From Haloprofundus salilacus (GTDB taxonomy: Archaea > Halobacteriota > Halobacteria > Halobacteriales > Haloferacaceae), in the NCBI RefSeq assembly GCF_020150815.1, contig NZ_CP083723.1, positions 2,790,001-2,854,000 on the forward strand: 64,000 nucleotides of DNA. Reading direction: 5' to 3'. Of the stretch, positions 16,274-24,340 are shown piece after piece; the first letter of the stretch is position 1; every line of letters starts with the position of its first letter. Below the pieces are notes generated by a model. That model did no database searches, was not told where the DNA came from, and saw only the letters and a list, made by a program, of their open reading frames with translations. The position numbers and the translations under genes were made by a program.

Positions 16274-16564
16274 ATGGTCCCGCCGATACACTACTACCGT
16301 CGGTCGGACGAGACGAGCCTCGGTGTGGATATCGCCAGAGCTGTCGGAGAGCGGTTCCGCGTAGATCCGGCGTCGCTCCCGCCGTTGGCGAACTCGTTCG
16401 ACGCCGAGGCTGCGGAGACCGTCCTCGAAAGCGAAGCCGACACCGCCGTCGTGTTCACGTATCTGGGTCACCGAATTACGGTCACGAACGAGAGCGTGAT
16501 TACCATCGAATCGCCTGAAGGCGGGTCGGACAGAGGGCGCTTGACGAACGGTCACGACGTGTGA
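16274..16564 (+). CDS. HalOD1 domain protein
   Basis: The 96-aa protein is a single halobacterial output domain 1 (HalOD1): 'LGVDIARAVGERFRVDPASL...PLANSFDAEAAE' followed by beta strands 'AVVFTYLGHRITVTNESVITIE'. Such domains are thought to act as output or regulatory modules in haloarchaeal signalling, either alone or attached to response regulators. It has its own leaderless promoter and an upstream inverted repeat, so it is probably independently regulated. Partner unknown. Confidence 0.85.
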   Translation: MVPPIHYYRRSDETSLGVDIARAVGERFRVDPASLPPLANSFDAEAAETVLESEADTAVVFTYLGHRITVTNESVITIESPEGGSDRGRLTNGHDV

Positions 16565-16633
16565 TTAGCTAGCGCTCCGAACGCCGGCGCCCGGCGCCAC
16601 TAGCTACATGTGACTCGGAGTCGCATCCGCCGT

Positions 16634-16888
16634 ATGTCGCGAAATTTCCGCGGCGAAGACGAAGGAAAGCGCGTCGTCGACCACGAAGGCAACGAGGTCG
16701 GAACCATCGAACTCGTCGGCGACAACGACGAGTACGCGAACGTCGAGCGCGGAGGGAGCATCACCGAGGGCCTGATGGAGATGCTCGGGTGGGAATCGAA
16801 CGACGACAGTAAACTCCACCGCGAGCACGTCAAAGAGATGAAAGGCGACGAGGTGTACCTCAAAGAACCGCAGGAACGACACGGCTAG
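16634..16888 (+). CDS. PRC-barrel-like small protein
   Basis: The 84-aa protein opens 'RNFRGEDEGKRVVDHEGNEV', then a short beta-rich core ('VGTIELV...YANVE') like one PRC-barrel repeat, and a charged helical end. PRC-barrel proteins bind RNA or partner proteins in ribosome maturation and photosynthesis, but no such link is visible here. I take the ATG at 16634, the family start (MSRNFRG). Highly charged, soluble. Confidence 0.72.
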   Translation: MSRNFRGEDEGKRVVDHEGNEVGTIELVGDNDEYANVERGGSITEGLMEMLGWESNDDSKLHREHVKEMKGDEVYLKEPQERHG

Positions 16889-16936
16889 TCGGCAGCGACG
16901 GCCGGGAATCGTCCCCGGTTCGCGTCGAAACCGCGC

Positions 16937-17491
16937 TCAGAGCGCGACCCGACGCACCGTCGAATACTCGGGACCGTCGGGACCGAGAACGCTCTCTTTG
17001 AGTCGAACCTGTTCGACCCGGAACGTCCCGACCGTCGGGTCCGTTTCGCGGACGACGCGTCGAACCACGTCTTTTCCGCGGGCGTCGTCCATCCGCGCGA
17101 GCGTGACGTGCGGCGTAAACTCGTGCGACTCCGGTTCGAATCCGAGAGCGGTCGTCTCCCGTTCGACGGCTTCCGCGAGGCGAGTCACGCGCTCGCCACC
17201 GCTCTCGATGCCGAGCCAGACGACGCTGATGTAGTCGATCGACGGGAAGACGCCGAGTCCGCCCACCGTCGCCTCGAACGGATCGACGCCCGCGACGTCG
17301 ACGGCGGATTCGACCGCTTCTTCGATCTCGTCGAGGCGCTTCTCGTCGGTCTCGCCAAGGAACTTCAGCGTGAGGTGCGCCTGTTCCCGGTCGACGAATC
17401 GGAGTCCTGCGGCGTCGCGAAACTCGTCTTGAACGGCCGCGATGGCGTCCGCGAGCGTCGGCGGCAGGTCGATGCTGACGAACAGTCGCAT
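16937..17491 (-). CDS. thpR: RNA 2',3'-cyclic phosphodiesterase
   Basis: Member of the 2H phosphoesterase superfamily, LigT/ThpR group, which opens 2',3'-cyclic phosphate ends of RNA and can ligate tRNA halves in vitro. Both catalytic H-x-T-x motifs are intact: H39-T41 (HLTL) and H128-T130 (HVTL). The 184-aa length is standard. A TTAA-containing box about 27 bases before the ATG predicts a leaderless message. Confidence 0.93.
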   Translation of the reverse strand: MRLFVSIDLPPTLADAIAAVQDEFRDAAGLRFVDREQAHLTLKFLGETDEKRLDEIEEAVESAVDVAGVDPFEATVGGLGVFPSIDYISVVWLGIESGGERVTRLAEAVERETTALGFEPESHEFTPHVTLARMDDARGKDVVRRVVRETDPTVGTFRVEQVRLKESVLGPDGPEYSTVRRVAL

Positions 17492-17717
17492 ACCTCGTAT
17501 GCGACGACGAGCGCGTTAAGAGTCGGGGTCGAATACAAGAAGGGGAGACGAACGTTTATCCGCGGTAACGGGACCACTTCCGTCCGTGACGTAACAGGAC
17601 ACCGCGGGGCGGTTGAGCGGGAGCACGGCGCACCCCTCGCGGACCGAACACGTACCGAATCAGCGCGCCGTCTGTTCGCTAGGAGTTGTTTCCCGGCTTA
17701 CTCGTTCCCCTACGCGC
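17492..17717. other. intergenic stretch with a plus-strand promoter-like box
   Basis: No plausible protein gene. On the + strand ACGTTTATCC (about 17550-17559) matches the TATA-like boxes used by other genes here, but the transcript would start near 17582 and meet only a two-codon ORF (GTG ACG TAA). Downstream, 17602-17609 and 17633-17642 can pair (CCGCGGGG with CCCCTCGCGG, one bulge). A small RNA, possibly antisense to the 3' end of the neighbouring radA-like gene, is possible. Confidence 0.3.
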
Positions 17718-18749
17718 TCACTCGGCACCCAGTCCCGACTTCTCGACGCGCATGACGGCCTCGCCGTCGGGGAGGTTCGGCGCGTCGACCAGTTTGACGA
17801 CGCGTTTCGGTCCCTTGGCGTTCCGAAGGTAGAGGCGGACCGAGGAGGCGTGACCGAGGATGTTGCCGCCGATGGGACGGGTCGGGTCGCCGAAGAAGGC
17901 GTCCGGATTGCTCTGAACCTGGTTCGTCACGACGACGGCTACGTTGTAGAGATGGGCGATGCGGAGCAGGTCGTGGATGTGGCGGTTGAGCTTCTGCTGA
18001 CGCGCCGCGAGCGCCCCCCGGCCGAGGTACTCCGCGCGGAAGTGCGCCGTCAGCGAGTCGACGCAGAGGAGGCGAACCGGCCACTCGGTGTCTTCAGCCT
18101 CCGAAACCATCTCCTTGGCCGTCTCGGCCAGCAACATCTGGTGGTCGGAGTTGTACGCCTCCGCGACGTGGATTCGGTCGAGGACGTCACCCACGAGCGC
18201 GTCCATCGCCGAGTCGTCCCCGGGCGACCCTCCGATACCGCGACGGTCGAGTTCGGTCGCGACGGTTTCGTCGTCGAGACCGCGGACCATCTCGTCAATA
18301 CGCTCGGGTCTGAACGTGTTTTCGGTGTCGACGAACAGGGCGCTGCCCTCCAGACCGCCGTGTTCGCGCGCTAGTTGGACGTTCACCGCGAGTTGGTGGG
18401 TGACCTGCGATTTGCCGACGCCGTAGCCGCCGTACATCTCGGTGATGGACTGCGTTTCGACGCCGCCGCCGAGGAGGTCGTCGACCTCGGGGACCCGCCA
18501 CCGGAGTTTCCCGACTCGCTTTCGGTGCTGGAGTAACTCGACGCCGGTTTCGAATCGACCGACGTCCGCGAACTCGCGCGCGCCGCGGACGATGTCGCCG
18601 GCCGCGGTCTCGCCGATGTCGGCCGCACCCGCGATTTCGGTTGGACTCGCGACCGCCAGACTTCGGTAGGAGTCGTAGCCGGCCGTGCTCAGTTTCTCGG
18701 CCGTCGTCGGGCCGACGCCCGGGAGCCGTTCGAGGTTCGTCGCTGCCAT
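17718..18749 (-). CDS. second RadA-family recombinase (paralog)
   Basis: RecA/Rad51-type DNA strand-exchange ATPase, 343 aa, the same length as the canonical RadA encoded at 25039-26070 and alignable to it without gaps, well over half of positions identical by eye. It retains the N-terminal helix-hairpin-helix domain (1-60), the polymerisation motif (R65-FETG), Walker A (G107-G108-Y-G-V-G-K113-S), Walker B ('LLCVDS'), and both DNA-binding loops. In Walker A, Gly108 replaces the Glu of RadA. It is not the shorter RadB. The ATG at 18749 is chosen because the family starts there and a TATA box lies 27 bases upstream. Confidence 0.92.
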   Translation of the reverse strand: MAATNLERLPGVGPTTAEKLSTAGYDSYRSLAVASPTEIAGAADIGETAAGDIVRGAREFADVGRFETGVELLQHRKRVGKLRWRVPEVDDLLGGGVETQSITEMYGGYGVGKSQVTHQLAVNVQLAREHGGLEGSALFVDTENTFRPERIDEMVRGLDDETVATELDRRGIGGSPGDDSAMDALVGDVLDRIHVAEAYNSDHQMLLAETAKEMVSEAEDTEWPVRLLCVDSLTAHFRAEYLGRGALAARQQKLNRHIHDLLRIAHLYNVAVVVTNQVQSNPDAFFGDPTRPIGGNILGHASSVRLYLRNAKGPKRVVKLVDAPNLPDGEAVMRVEKSGLGAE

Positions 18750-18772
18750 GTAAGTGGTTACCACCCACCGGG

Positions 18773-18806
18773 GATAAAGCGTCGGTAACTGGAGGGTGAA
18801 AGTGAA
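18773..18806 (-). promoter_or_regulatory. promoter of the radA paralog with shared element
   Basis: On the + strand ATAAAGC (18774-18780) followed by 15 bases and GTGAAAGTGAA (18796-18806). Read toward the gene this is TTCACTTTCAC-N15-GCTTTAT, with the TATA-like part centred about 27 bases before the ATG. Canonical radA has the same block with identical 15-base spacing, and the flanking CCCACCGG is also shared. Confidence 0.65.
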
Positions 18807-18864
18807 CAGGTCGAAGGCCGAGCGCGCGGTAAGCCGCTCGAAACGTACGAATTCCGCGGCGTTG

Positions 18865-18898
18865 TTCACTTCCGATTCGGGGCGACAGTACGCTTACC
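18865..18898 (+). promoter_or_regulatory. possible uvdE promoter with related element
   Basis: TTCACTTCCGA, 16 bases, then GCTTACC, in the orientation of uvdE. The first seven bases and the GCTT box match the radA-type promoter block; the second half of the element does not. The predicted start would lie about 28 bases before the ATG. Confidence 0.35.
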
Positions 18899-18950
18899 CA
18901 CGCGCGGCCCTACCGGAGAGTAGAGCGGTTCGCTGACCGCCCTCACCACG

Positions 18951-19934
18951 ATGACCAGATACGGCTACGCCGCGATGAACACGACCCTCCGCGAAGAGAA
19001 CGTCCGAACGAACCGCGGGATGCGACAGGCGACATTCGAAGAGCGCGGCCTCTCGTACGCCGGCGAGTTAGCCGAGCAAAACTGTCGAGATCTGCGCCGA
19101 ATCGTCGAATGGAACCTCGACCACGACATCCACTTCTACCGGATCACCTCGGACCTGCTGCCGTGGTACAGTCGGTACGCCATCGACGAGTTACCGAACG
19201 CGGCGGCCGTCCGCGAGGAACTCGAAGCCGTCGGCACGCTCGCCGCCGACCACGACGTTCGGCTGACGTTCCACCCGAACCACTTCGTCAAACTGGCGAG
19301 TCCCGACGACTCCGTCGTCAACAACGCCGTCGTCGACCTCGAAAACCACGGGTCGCTCATGGACGCCATCGGGCTGTCGCGGACGCCGTACAACGCCATC
19401 AACGTCCACATCGGCGCGCACTACGGCGACAAGGAGGCAACCGGACGACGGTTCTGTGAGAACCTCGACCGCCTCTCGGCGTCGGTCCGGACTCGACTGA
19501 CCGTCGAGAACGACGACAAACCCTCACTGTGGAGCGTCTCCGAACTGGTCGACGTCGTTGCCGGACAGAGTCCGGCAGCCCATCGGACGTCGTCCGATGA
19601 CGTTGCCGACGAGACAGGGATTCCAGTGACGTACGACGAGCTCCACCACCAGTTCGCGCCCAGGGGACTGACGCGACGAGACGCGGCGCGGTTGGCCGCC
19701 GACACGTGGGAGACGACGCCCATCTTCCACTACAGCGAGTCGCGACGGCTGTACGAGACAGGGTCGACAGTTCGTCCGCAGAACCACAGCGACTATGTTC
19801 GCGGCCCGATTCGGACGTACGGCACCGGCGCGGACGTGATGATCGAGGCGAAGATGAAGGAACGAGCGCTCCTCCGGTATCGGGAGCGACGCGCCGCGGC
19901 GGGCGAACGGAGCAACGACGCCCGCGGGACGTAG
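18951..19934 (+). CDS. uvsE: UV damage endonuclease (UvdE/UvsE family)
   Basis: TIM-barrel metal-dependent endonuclease that nicks 5' of UV photoproducts, starting an excision repair path independent of UvrABC. The 327-aa protein shows 'RYGYAAMN' at the N-terminus, the 'HFYRITSDLLPW' motif (residues 61-72), 'RLTFHPNHFV', 'INVHIGAHYGDK', 'LTVENDDK' and 'PIFHYSES', which carry the His/Glu/Asp metal ligands of the family. It is divergent from the radA paralog over 201 bases, so the two repair genes may be co-regulated. Confidence 0.93.
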   Translation: MTRYGYAAMNTTLREENVRTNRGMRQATFEERGLSYAGELAEQNCRDLRRIVEWNLDHDIHFYRITSDLLPWYSRYAIDELPNAAAVREELEAVGTLAADHDVRLTFHPNHFVKLASPDDSVVNNAVVDLENHGSLMDAIGLSRTPYNAINVHIGAHYGDKEATGRRFCENLDRLSASVRTRLTVENDDKPSLWSVSELVDVVAGQSPAAHRTSSDDVADETGIPVTYDELHHQFAPRGLTRRDAARLAADTWETTPIFHYSESRRLYETGSTVRPQNHSDYVRGPIRTYGTGADVMIEAKMKERALLRYRERRAAAGERSNDARGT

Positions 19935-19966
19935 CGCTTATCCAGCGTCGCCGCCAAAGCCGGGGC

Positions 19967-20707
19967 ATGACCGACGACGGCGACCGAAAGCATCGCTACT
20001 CCGAAGGACAGGGGTTCGACGATGCCTACGACGACTTCACGCTCGACCCGCCGGAGCTGAAAGTCGACCCCACGAAGGTCGACCCCGTCGACTCCCGCGT
20101 CTTGGCCGACATTCTCGACCGACGCAACGTCGACCGCGACGACGTCGACGTCAAGAGCCTGATGGAGGTCGGCCTCTCGTACATGCAGATAAACCGTTTC
20201 GAGGAGGCGACCGAGACGTTCGCCCGCGCGGCGCAGTTCGCCGAGGAGGAGAGCCTCGAAGCGCAGGAGGCGTGGGTGAACAAAGGCGTCGCCCACGCGG
20301 AACTCGAGGAGTTCGACGAGGCCATCGGCGCCTATCGGGAGGCGCTCCGCGCAAACGAGCGCTCCGAACACGCCGCCACCGCCGAGACGAATCTCGCGTA
20401 CGCGCTCTGGGAGTTCGGCGAGGTAGAGGAGGCGCTCGACCACGCCGAGCGCGCCGTCGAAATCGACCCGCGCTTCCCGCAGGCGTGGTACAACCGCGGC
20501 TTCTTCCTCTCGGAGCGCGGCCTCCACGAGGAGGCCGTCAACGCCTACGACAACGCGCTCCGCCTAGGCATGCGCAACGCCGACCTCTTAGAGGAGAAAG
20601 CGAGGGCGCTCGAAGAGCTCGGGGAGTTGGAGGAGGCCGAGGAAGTGCAGGCGGAGGCCGACGAACTCCGCGAGCAGGCCGAACAGGAGATGGTCGAGGA
20701 GTTCTGA
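19967..20707 (+). CDS. TPR repeat protein
   Basis: The 246-aa soluble protein has about four tetratricopeptide repeats between residues 60 and 220, with recognisable 'A-Y-x-x-x-x-P' ends ('AIGAYREALR', 'ALDHAERAVEIDPRFPQAWYNRG', 'AVNAYDNALRLG'). The C-terminus is a Glu-rich helix. TPRs mediate protein-protein contacts; the partner is unknown. GCTTATCC about 27 bases before the ATG suggests a leaderless start. The DUF424 ATG follows directly after the stop codon, so the two are one operon. Confidence 0.85.
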   Translation: MTDDGDRKHRYSEGQGFDDAYDDFTLDPPELKVDPTKVDPVDSRVLADILDRRNVDRDDVDVKSLMEVGLSYMQINRFEEATETFARAAQFAEEESLEAQEAWVNKGVAHAELEEFDEAIGAYREALRANERSEHAATAETNLAYALWEFGEVEEALDHAERAVEIDPRFPQAWYNRGFFLSERGLHEEAVNAYDNALRLGMRNADLLEEKARALEELGELEEAEEVQAEADELREQAEQEMVEEF

Positions 20708-21010
20708 ATGCTGGTTCGTGAACGCCAGACGCCGGAGGGACTGCTCGTCTCGGTCTGCGACCCCGACTGCATCGGCGAGACGTACGAAAACGGTCGGGTC
20801 TCGCTGACCGTCACCGAGGAGTTCTACGGCGGCGACGACGCCGAAGAAGCCGACGCCGACGCCGTCGTCGACAGCCTCACCCGGGCGACGGTGGCGAACA
20901 TCGTCGGCGAGGAGGCCGTCGGCGTCGCTATCGAGGCCGGCCTCATCGACGAAGAGACCGTCCTCGACGTGGGCGAGACGCGCCACGCGCAGTTGCTCTG
21001 GATGCGGTAG
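20708..21010 (+). CDS. DUF424 domain-containing protein
   Basis: The 100-aa protein shows the archaeal DUF424 pattern: a short beta-rich start ending 'SVCDPDCIGETYENG', then 'LTVTEEFYGG', and a conserved helix 'ATVANIVGEEAVGVAIEAGLI'. The family is widespread in archaea and often lies near translation genes; function unknown. It begins immediately after the TPR gene with no gap. Confidence 0.85.
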   Translation: MLVRERQTPEGLLVSVCDPDCIGETYENGRVSLTVTEEFYGGDDAEEADADAVVDSLTRATVANIVGEEAVGVAIEAGLIDEETVLDVGETRHAQLLWMR

Positions 21011-21143
21011 CGCCTTCTGGAGGCTTCGGATTCGGTGACGTCGCTCCGGAGAGCGTCGGAAACGCTTCCGCGGAGGACAGACGAGCGACGCCTCACGCGG
21101 TGCAGTCTCGTCGAGAACGCGGTTCTGTACGCTGTCTCCGTCG

Positions 21144-21161
21144 CGGGACGAGTTCGTCCCG
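21144..21161. terminator. hairpin between convergent genes
   Basis: CGGGACGA-GT-TCGTCCCG is a near-perfect palindrome between the ends of the DUF424 (+) and CBS (-) genes. Its place fits a bidirectional transcription barrier, though it lacks a T run, which archaeal terminators normally need. Confidence 0.35.
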
Positions 21162-21164
21162 TGA

Positions 21165-21566
21165 CTACGACGGACTCGGGTTGCGGACCTGCGAGAGGTA
21201 CGCCGCGAGATCCGTCGTTGTGATGATCCCGATGAGGTCGTCGTCGTCGACGACCGGCAGGTGGTGAAAGCCGTGTTCGATCATGCTGTCGGCGACGTCG
21301 CGGATCGGCGTCTGCGCCGTCATCGTGATGGGGTTCGCCGACATGTACACCGACACCGGCGTCTCGTCTTTCGGCTTTCGCTCGGCGACGATGCGGACGA
21401 AGTCGGTCGACGTGAGGATACCTTCGAGGTGGTTCTCGTCATCGACGACGAGCACTGAGCCGATGCCGTTCTCCATCATCGTTTTCGCGGCCGTCTCGAC
21501 GAGCGTATCGGGCGTAACCGTGTGAAGCGACGAAGACATCAACTGCGCGGCGAAGATATCGTCCAT
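21165..21566 (-). CDS. CBS domain protein
   Basis: The 133-aa protein consists of two CBS motifs in tandem (about 1-60 and 70-130), forming one Bateman module that binds adenosyl ligands. Each half carries the typical 'T-x-D' end ('ILTSTDFVRI', 'IITTTDLAAYL'). It has no attached enzyme or DNA-binding domain, so it acts as a stand-alone sensor or a subunit. It is divergent from sufS over 185 bases. Confidence 0.92.
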   Translation of the reverse strand: MDDIFAAQLMSSSLHTVTPDTLVETAAKTMMENGIGSVLVVDDENHLEGILTSTDFVRIVAERKPKDETPVSVYMSANPITMTAQTPIRDVADSMIEHGFHHLPVVDDDDLIGIITTTDLAAYLSQVRNPSPS

Positions 21567-21751
21567 GAATTTTCATTGTCTGTGGCGGTGATAAGAGTTG
21601 TCGTGGCGGAAGCGGTCGTGGCGAGTCGACCGTGAGAGGCGGACGCTCGAAATCGTCGACCGCTCGAATTCGCGCTCGACGTAACCGTAAGCGGTTACGC
21701 ACGCCCGTCAGACCGAAGAGATGTTAGTGCTCCGTCCCCTGCAATCGCGTA

Positions 21752-23029
21752 ATGAGCACGCAGGAGTCGTACCCCATCGACGTCGACGCCATTCGCGAGG
21801 AGTTTCCCATTCTCCAGCGGAACGTCGGCGGCGACGTGACGATCCCGGGTCCCGACGAGGGCGACGACACGCCGCTCGTCTACCTCGACAACGGCGCGAC
21901 GAGTCAGACGCCCGACACGGTGGTCGACGCCATCGCTGACTACTACCGCACCTACAACTCGAACGTCCACCGCGGCATCCACCACCTGAGCCAGGAGGCG
22001 TCGGTGGCGTACGAGGAGGCCCACGACCGCGTCGCGGAGTTCATCGGCGCAAACGGCCGCGAGGAGATCGTCTTCACGAAGAACACCACAGAGAGCGAGA
22101 ACCTCGTCGCCTACGCGTGGGGGCTGAACGAACTTGGCCCGGGGGACAGCGTCGTCCTCACGCAGATGGAGCACCACGCCTCGCTCGTCACGTGGCAGCA
22201 GATAGGCAAGAAGACGGGCGCGGACGTGCGGTTCATCCGCGTTGACGCCGAGGGCCGCCTCGACATGGACCACGCGCGCGAACTCGTCGACGACTCGACG
22301 AAGATGGTGAGCGTCGTCCACGTCTCGAACACGCTCGGCACCATCAATCCGGTATCGGACCTCGCCGACCTCGCCCACGACCACGGCGCGTACATCTTCG
22401 TCGACGGCGCGCAGTCGGTACCGAACCGCCCGGTCGACGTGCAGGCCATCGACGCGGACTTCTTCGCCTTCTCGGGGCACAAGATGTGCGGCCCGACCGG
22501 CATCGGCGTCCTCTATGGCAAGGAGGAGATTCTCGAGGAGATGGAGCCGTACCTCTACGGCGGCGACATGATTCGGCGCGTCAGCTATGACGACGCGACC
22601 TGGGAGGACCTCCCGTGGAAGTTCGAGGCCGGGACGCCGCCCATCGCGCAGGGCGTCGGACTCCACGCGGCCATCGACTACCTCGACGACATCGGGATGG
22701 AGAACATCCAGCGCCACGAGGAGCAACTGGTCGAGTACGCCTACGACGAACTGACCGCATTCGACGACGTGGAGATCTACGGCCCGCCGGGCGACGACCG
22801 CGGCGGTCTCGTTGCGTTCAACCTCGACGGCGTCCACGCCCACGACCTCTCCAGCATCGTCAACGACTACGGCGTCGCCATCCGCGCGGGCGATCACTGT
22901 ACGCAACCGCTGCACGACACGCTCGGCGTGGCGGCCTCGGCGCGCGCGTCGTTCTATCTCTACAACACACGCGAGGAGATCGACGTGCTCGTTGACGCAG
23001 TGGACGAGGCGCGGCAGTTGTTCGGGTAG
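21752..23029 (+). CDS. sufS: cysteine desulfurase SufS
   Basis: PLP-dependent enzyme (fold type I) that takes sulfur from cysteine for Fe-S cluster assembly. The 425-aa protein shows the PLP lysine in 'FFAFSGHKMCGPTG', the cofactor aspartate in 'FVDGAQSVPN', and the catalytic cysteine in 'RAGDHCTQPLHD' near the C-terminus. The loop after it ('ASARASFYLYNT') is SufS-type. It is followed, after the threonine synthase gene, by the sufU scaffold gene. Confidence 0.95.
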   Translation: MSTQESYPIDVDAIREEFPILQRNVGGDVTIPGPDEGDDTPLVYLDNGATSQTPDTVVDAIADYYRTYNSNVHRGIHHLSQEASVAYEEAHDRVAEFIGANGREEIVFTKNTTESENLVAYAWGLNELGPGDSVVLTQMEHHASLVTWQQIGKKTGADVRFIRVDAEGRLDMDHARELVDDSTKMVSVVHVSNTLGTINPVSDLADLAHDHGAYIFVDGAQSVPNRPVDVQAIDADFFAFSGHKMCGPTGIGVLYGKEEILEEMEPYLYGGDMIRRVSYDDATWEDLPWKFEAGTPPIAQGVGLHAAIDYLDDIGMENIQRHEEQLVEYAYDELTAFDDVEIYGPPGDDRGGLVAFNLDGVHAHDLSSIVNDYGVAIRAGDHCTQPLHDTLGVAASARASFYLYNTREEIDVLVDAVDEARQLFG

Positions 23030-23089
23030 TTCGTTCTTGTTTTCCGCCGAACGCGTCGCTTATCCCGCCTCGCCCAACACCGACTACCG

Positions 23090-24271
23090 ATGACCGAGCG
23101 CACCTGTTACGCCTGCGGCGCGACGGCCGCCGCGCCCGCGACGCGCTGCGACTGCGGCGAACCGCTGTGGTTGGCGTGCAAACCCCTCGATTTCGACTGG
23201 AACGCCATCGTCGACGCGCCGGGAATGTGGCGCTACGCCGAGTTACTCCCGTTCGAATCGCCCGGTGGTCTCGCCGACGCCGCAGGCGGGACACCTCTTC
23301 TCCGACTCCCGCGCCTCGACGAGTTCGCCGGTGTTCGTCTCCACCTGAAAGACGAGGGGTCGAACCCGACCGGGAGCTTCAAAGATAGAGGAAGCGCCCT
23401 CGGCGTCGCGGCGGCGCTGGCGTCCGGTGTCGACGCCGTCGGAACCGTCTCGCACGGAAACATGGCGATGAGCACCGCCGCCTACGCCGCGAGCGCGGGT
23501 CTCGACTGCGTCGTGCTCGTGCCCGACGACATCCCGGAGTCGCGAATCGACCTCATCTCGCAGTACGGGCCGGCGCTTCTCCGCGTAGCGGGCGACTACG
23601 CCGACCTCTACGACCGGTCGTTAGAATTCGGCGAGGAACTCGAAATCCCGTTTCTCAACTCCGACGTGCCGGTGCGCGTCGAGGGACAGAAGACGACAGC
23701 GCTCGAAATATACGAGGCGTTCGCGCCCGAGATACCCGACGCCGTCGTCCTCCCGGTCAGCAGCGGCGGCCACGCAAGCGGCGTCTGGAAGGCGCTCGAG
23801 GAGTTGCGGGCAGCGGGCGTCGTCGACCGACTGCCGCGCCTGTACTTCGCGCAGGCCGCCGCGTGCGCGCCCATCGCTGAGGCGTTCGCCGCTGGTGACG
23901 AGTCGGTCTCAGCCGTAGACGGCGGCGAGACAATCGCGTACTCCATCGCGAACGCCGACCCGCCGAGCGGAACGCGGGCGCTCGCGGCGGCGAGAGAGAC
24001 CGGCGGCGGCGTCGTCGCCGTGACCGACGAAGAGATACGCGCGGCGCGGCGGACGATAGCCGAGCGCGGCGGTCTGAGCGTCGAATCCGCGTCGGCGACG
24101 AGCCTCGCAGCGATTCGACGACTCGCCGACGACGGCGAACTCGCGGCCGACGACGACGTGGTCGCGGTGGCGACCGGGAGAGGGATTTCGGAGTCGCCGC
24201 CGGAGTCGGACGCCGCGAGCGTCGACCGGGTCGGCATCGACAAACTCCGCGACAGACTCGCTGCGCGCTGA
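23090..24271 (+). CDS. thrC: threonine synthase-like PLP enzyme
   Basis: Fold-type II PLP enzyme of 393 aa, related to threonine synthase, which converts O-phosphohomoserine to threonine. It has an N-terminal zinc ribbon (C6, C9, C20, C22), as in archaeal threonine synthases. The PLP lysine is K98 in 'NPTGSFKDRGS', and the phosphate loop is 'SSGGHASG'. Close homologues with other activities (cysteate or phosphoserine-dependent) exist, so the name is probable, not certain. GCTTATCC about 28 bases before the ATG gives a leaderless start. It lies between sufS and sufU. Confidence 0.82.
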   Translation: MTERTCYACGATAAAPATRCDCGEPLWLACKPLDFDWNAIVDAPGMWRYAELLPFESPGGLADAAGGTPLLRLPRLDEFAGVRLHLKDEGSNPTGSFKDRGSALGVAAALASGVDAVGTVSHGNMAMSTAAYAASAGLDCVVLVPDDIPESRIDLISQYGPALLRVAGDYADLYDRSLEFGEELEIPFLNSDVPVRVEGQKTTALEIYEAFAPEIPDAVVLPVSSGGHASGVWKALEELRAAGVVDRLPRLYFAQAAACAPIAEAFAAGDESVSAVDGGETIAYSIANADPPSGTRALAAARETGGGVVAVTDEEIRAARRTIAERGGLSVESASATSLAAIRRLADDGELAADDDVVAVATGRGISESPPESDAASVDRVGIDKLRDRLAAR

Positions 24272-24340
24272 GTTCGAGAAGAGAGCCCGCGAGCGGCCCC
24301 GGAACCCTTTTGCGTCGCACCGGCCTACCCGAAGGCAACT

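Noticed and set aside
21695-22915. 406-codon minus-strand frame opposite sufS
   Set aside because: Antisense to a SufS gene with all catalytic motifs; no family or start signal of its own.
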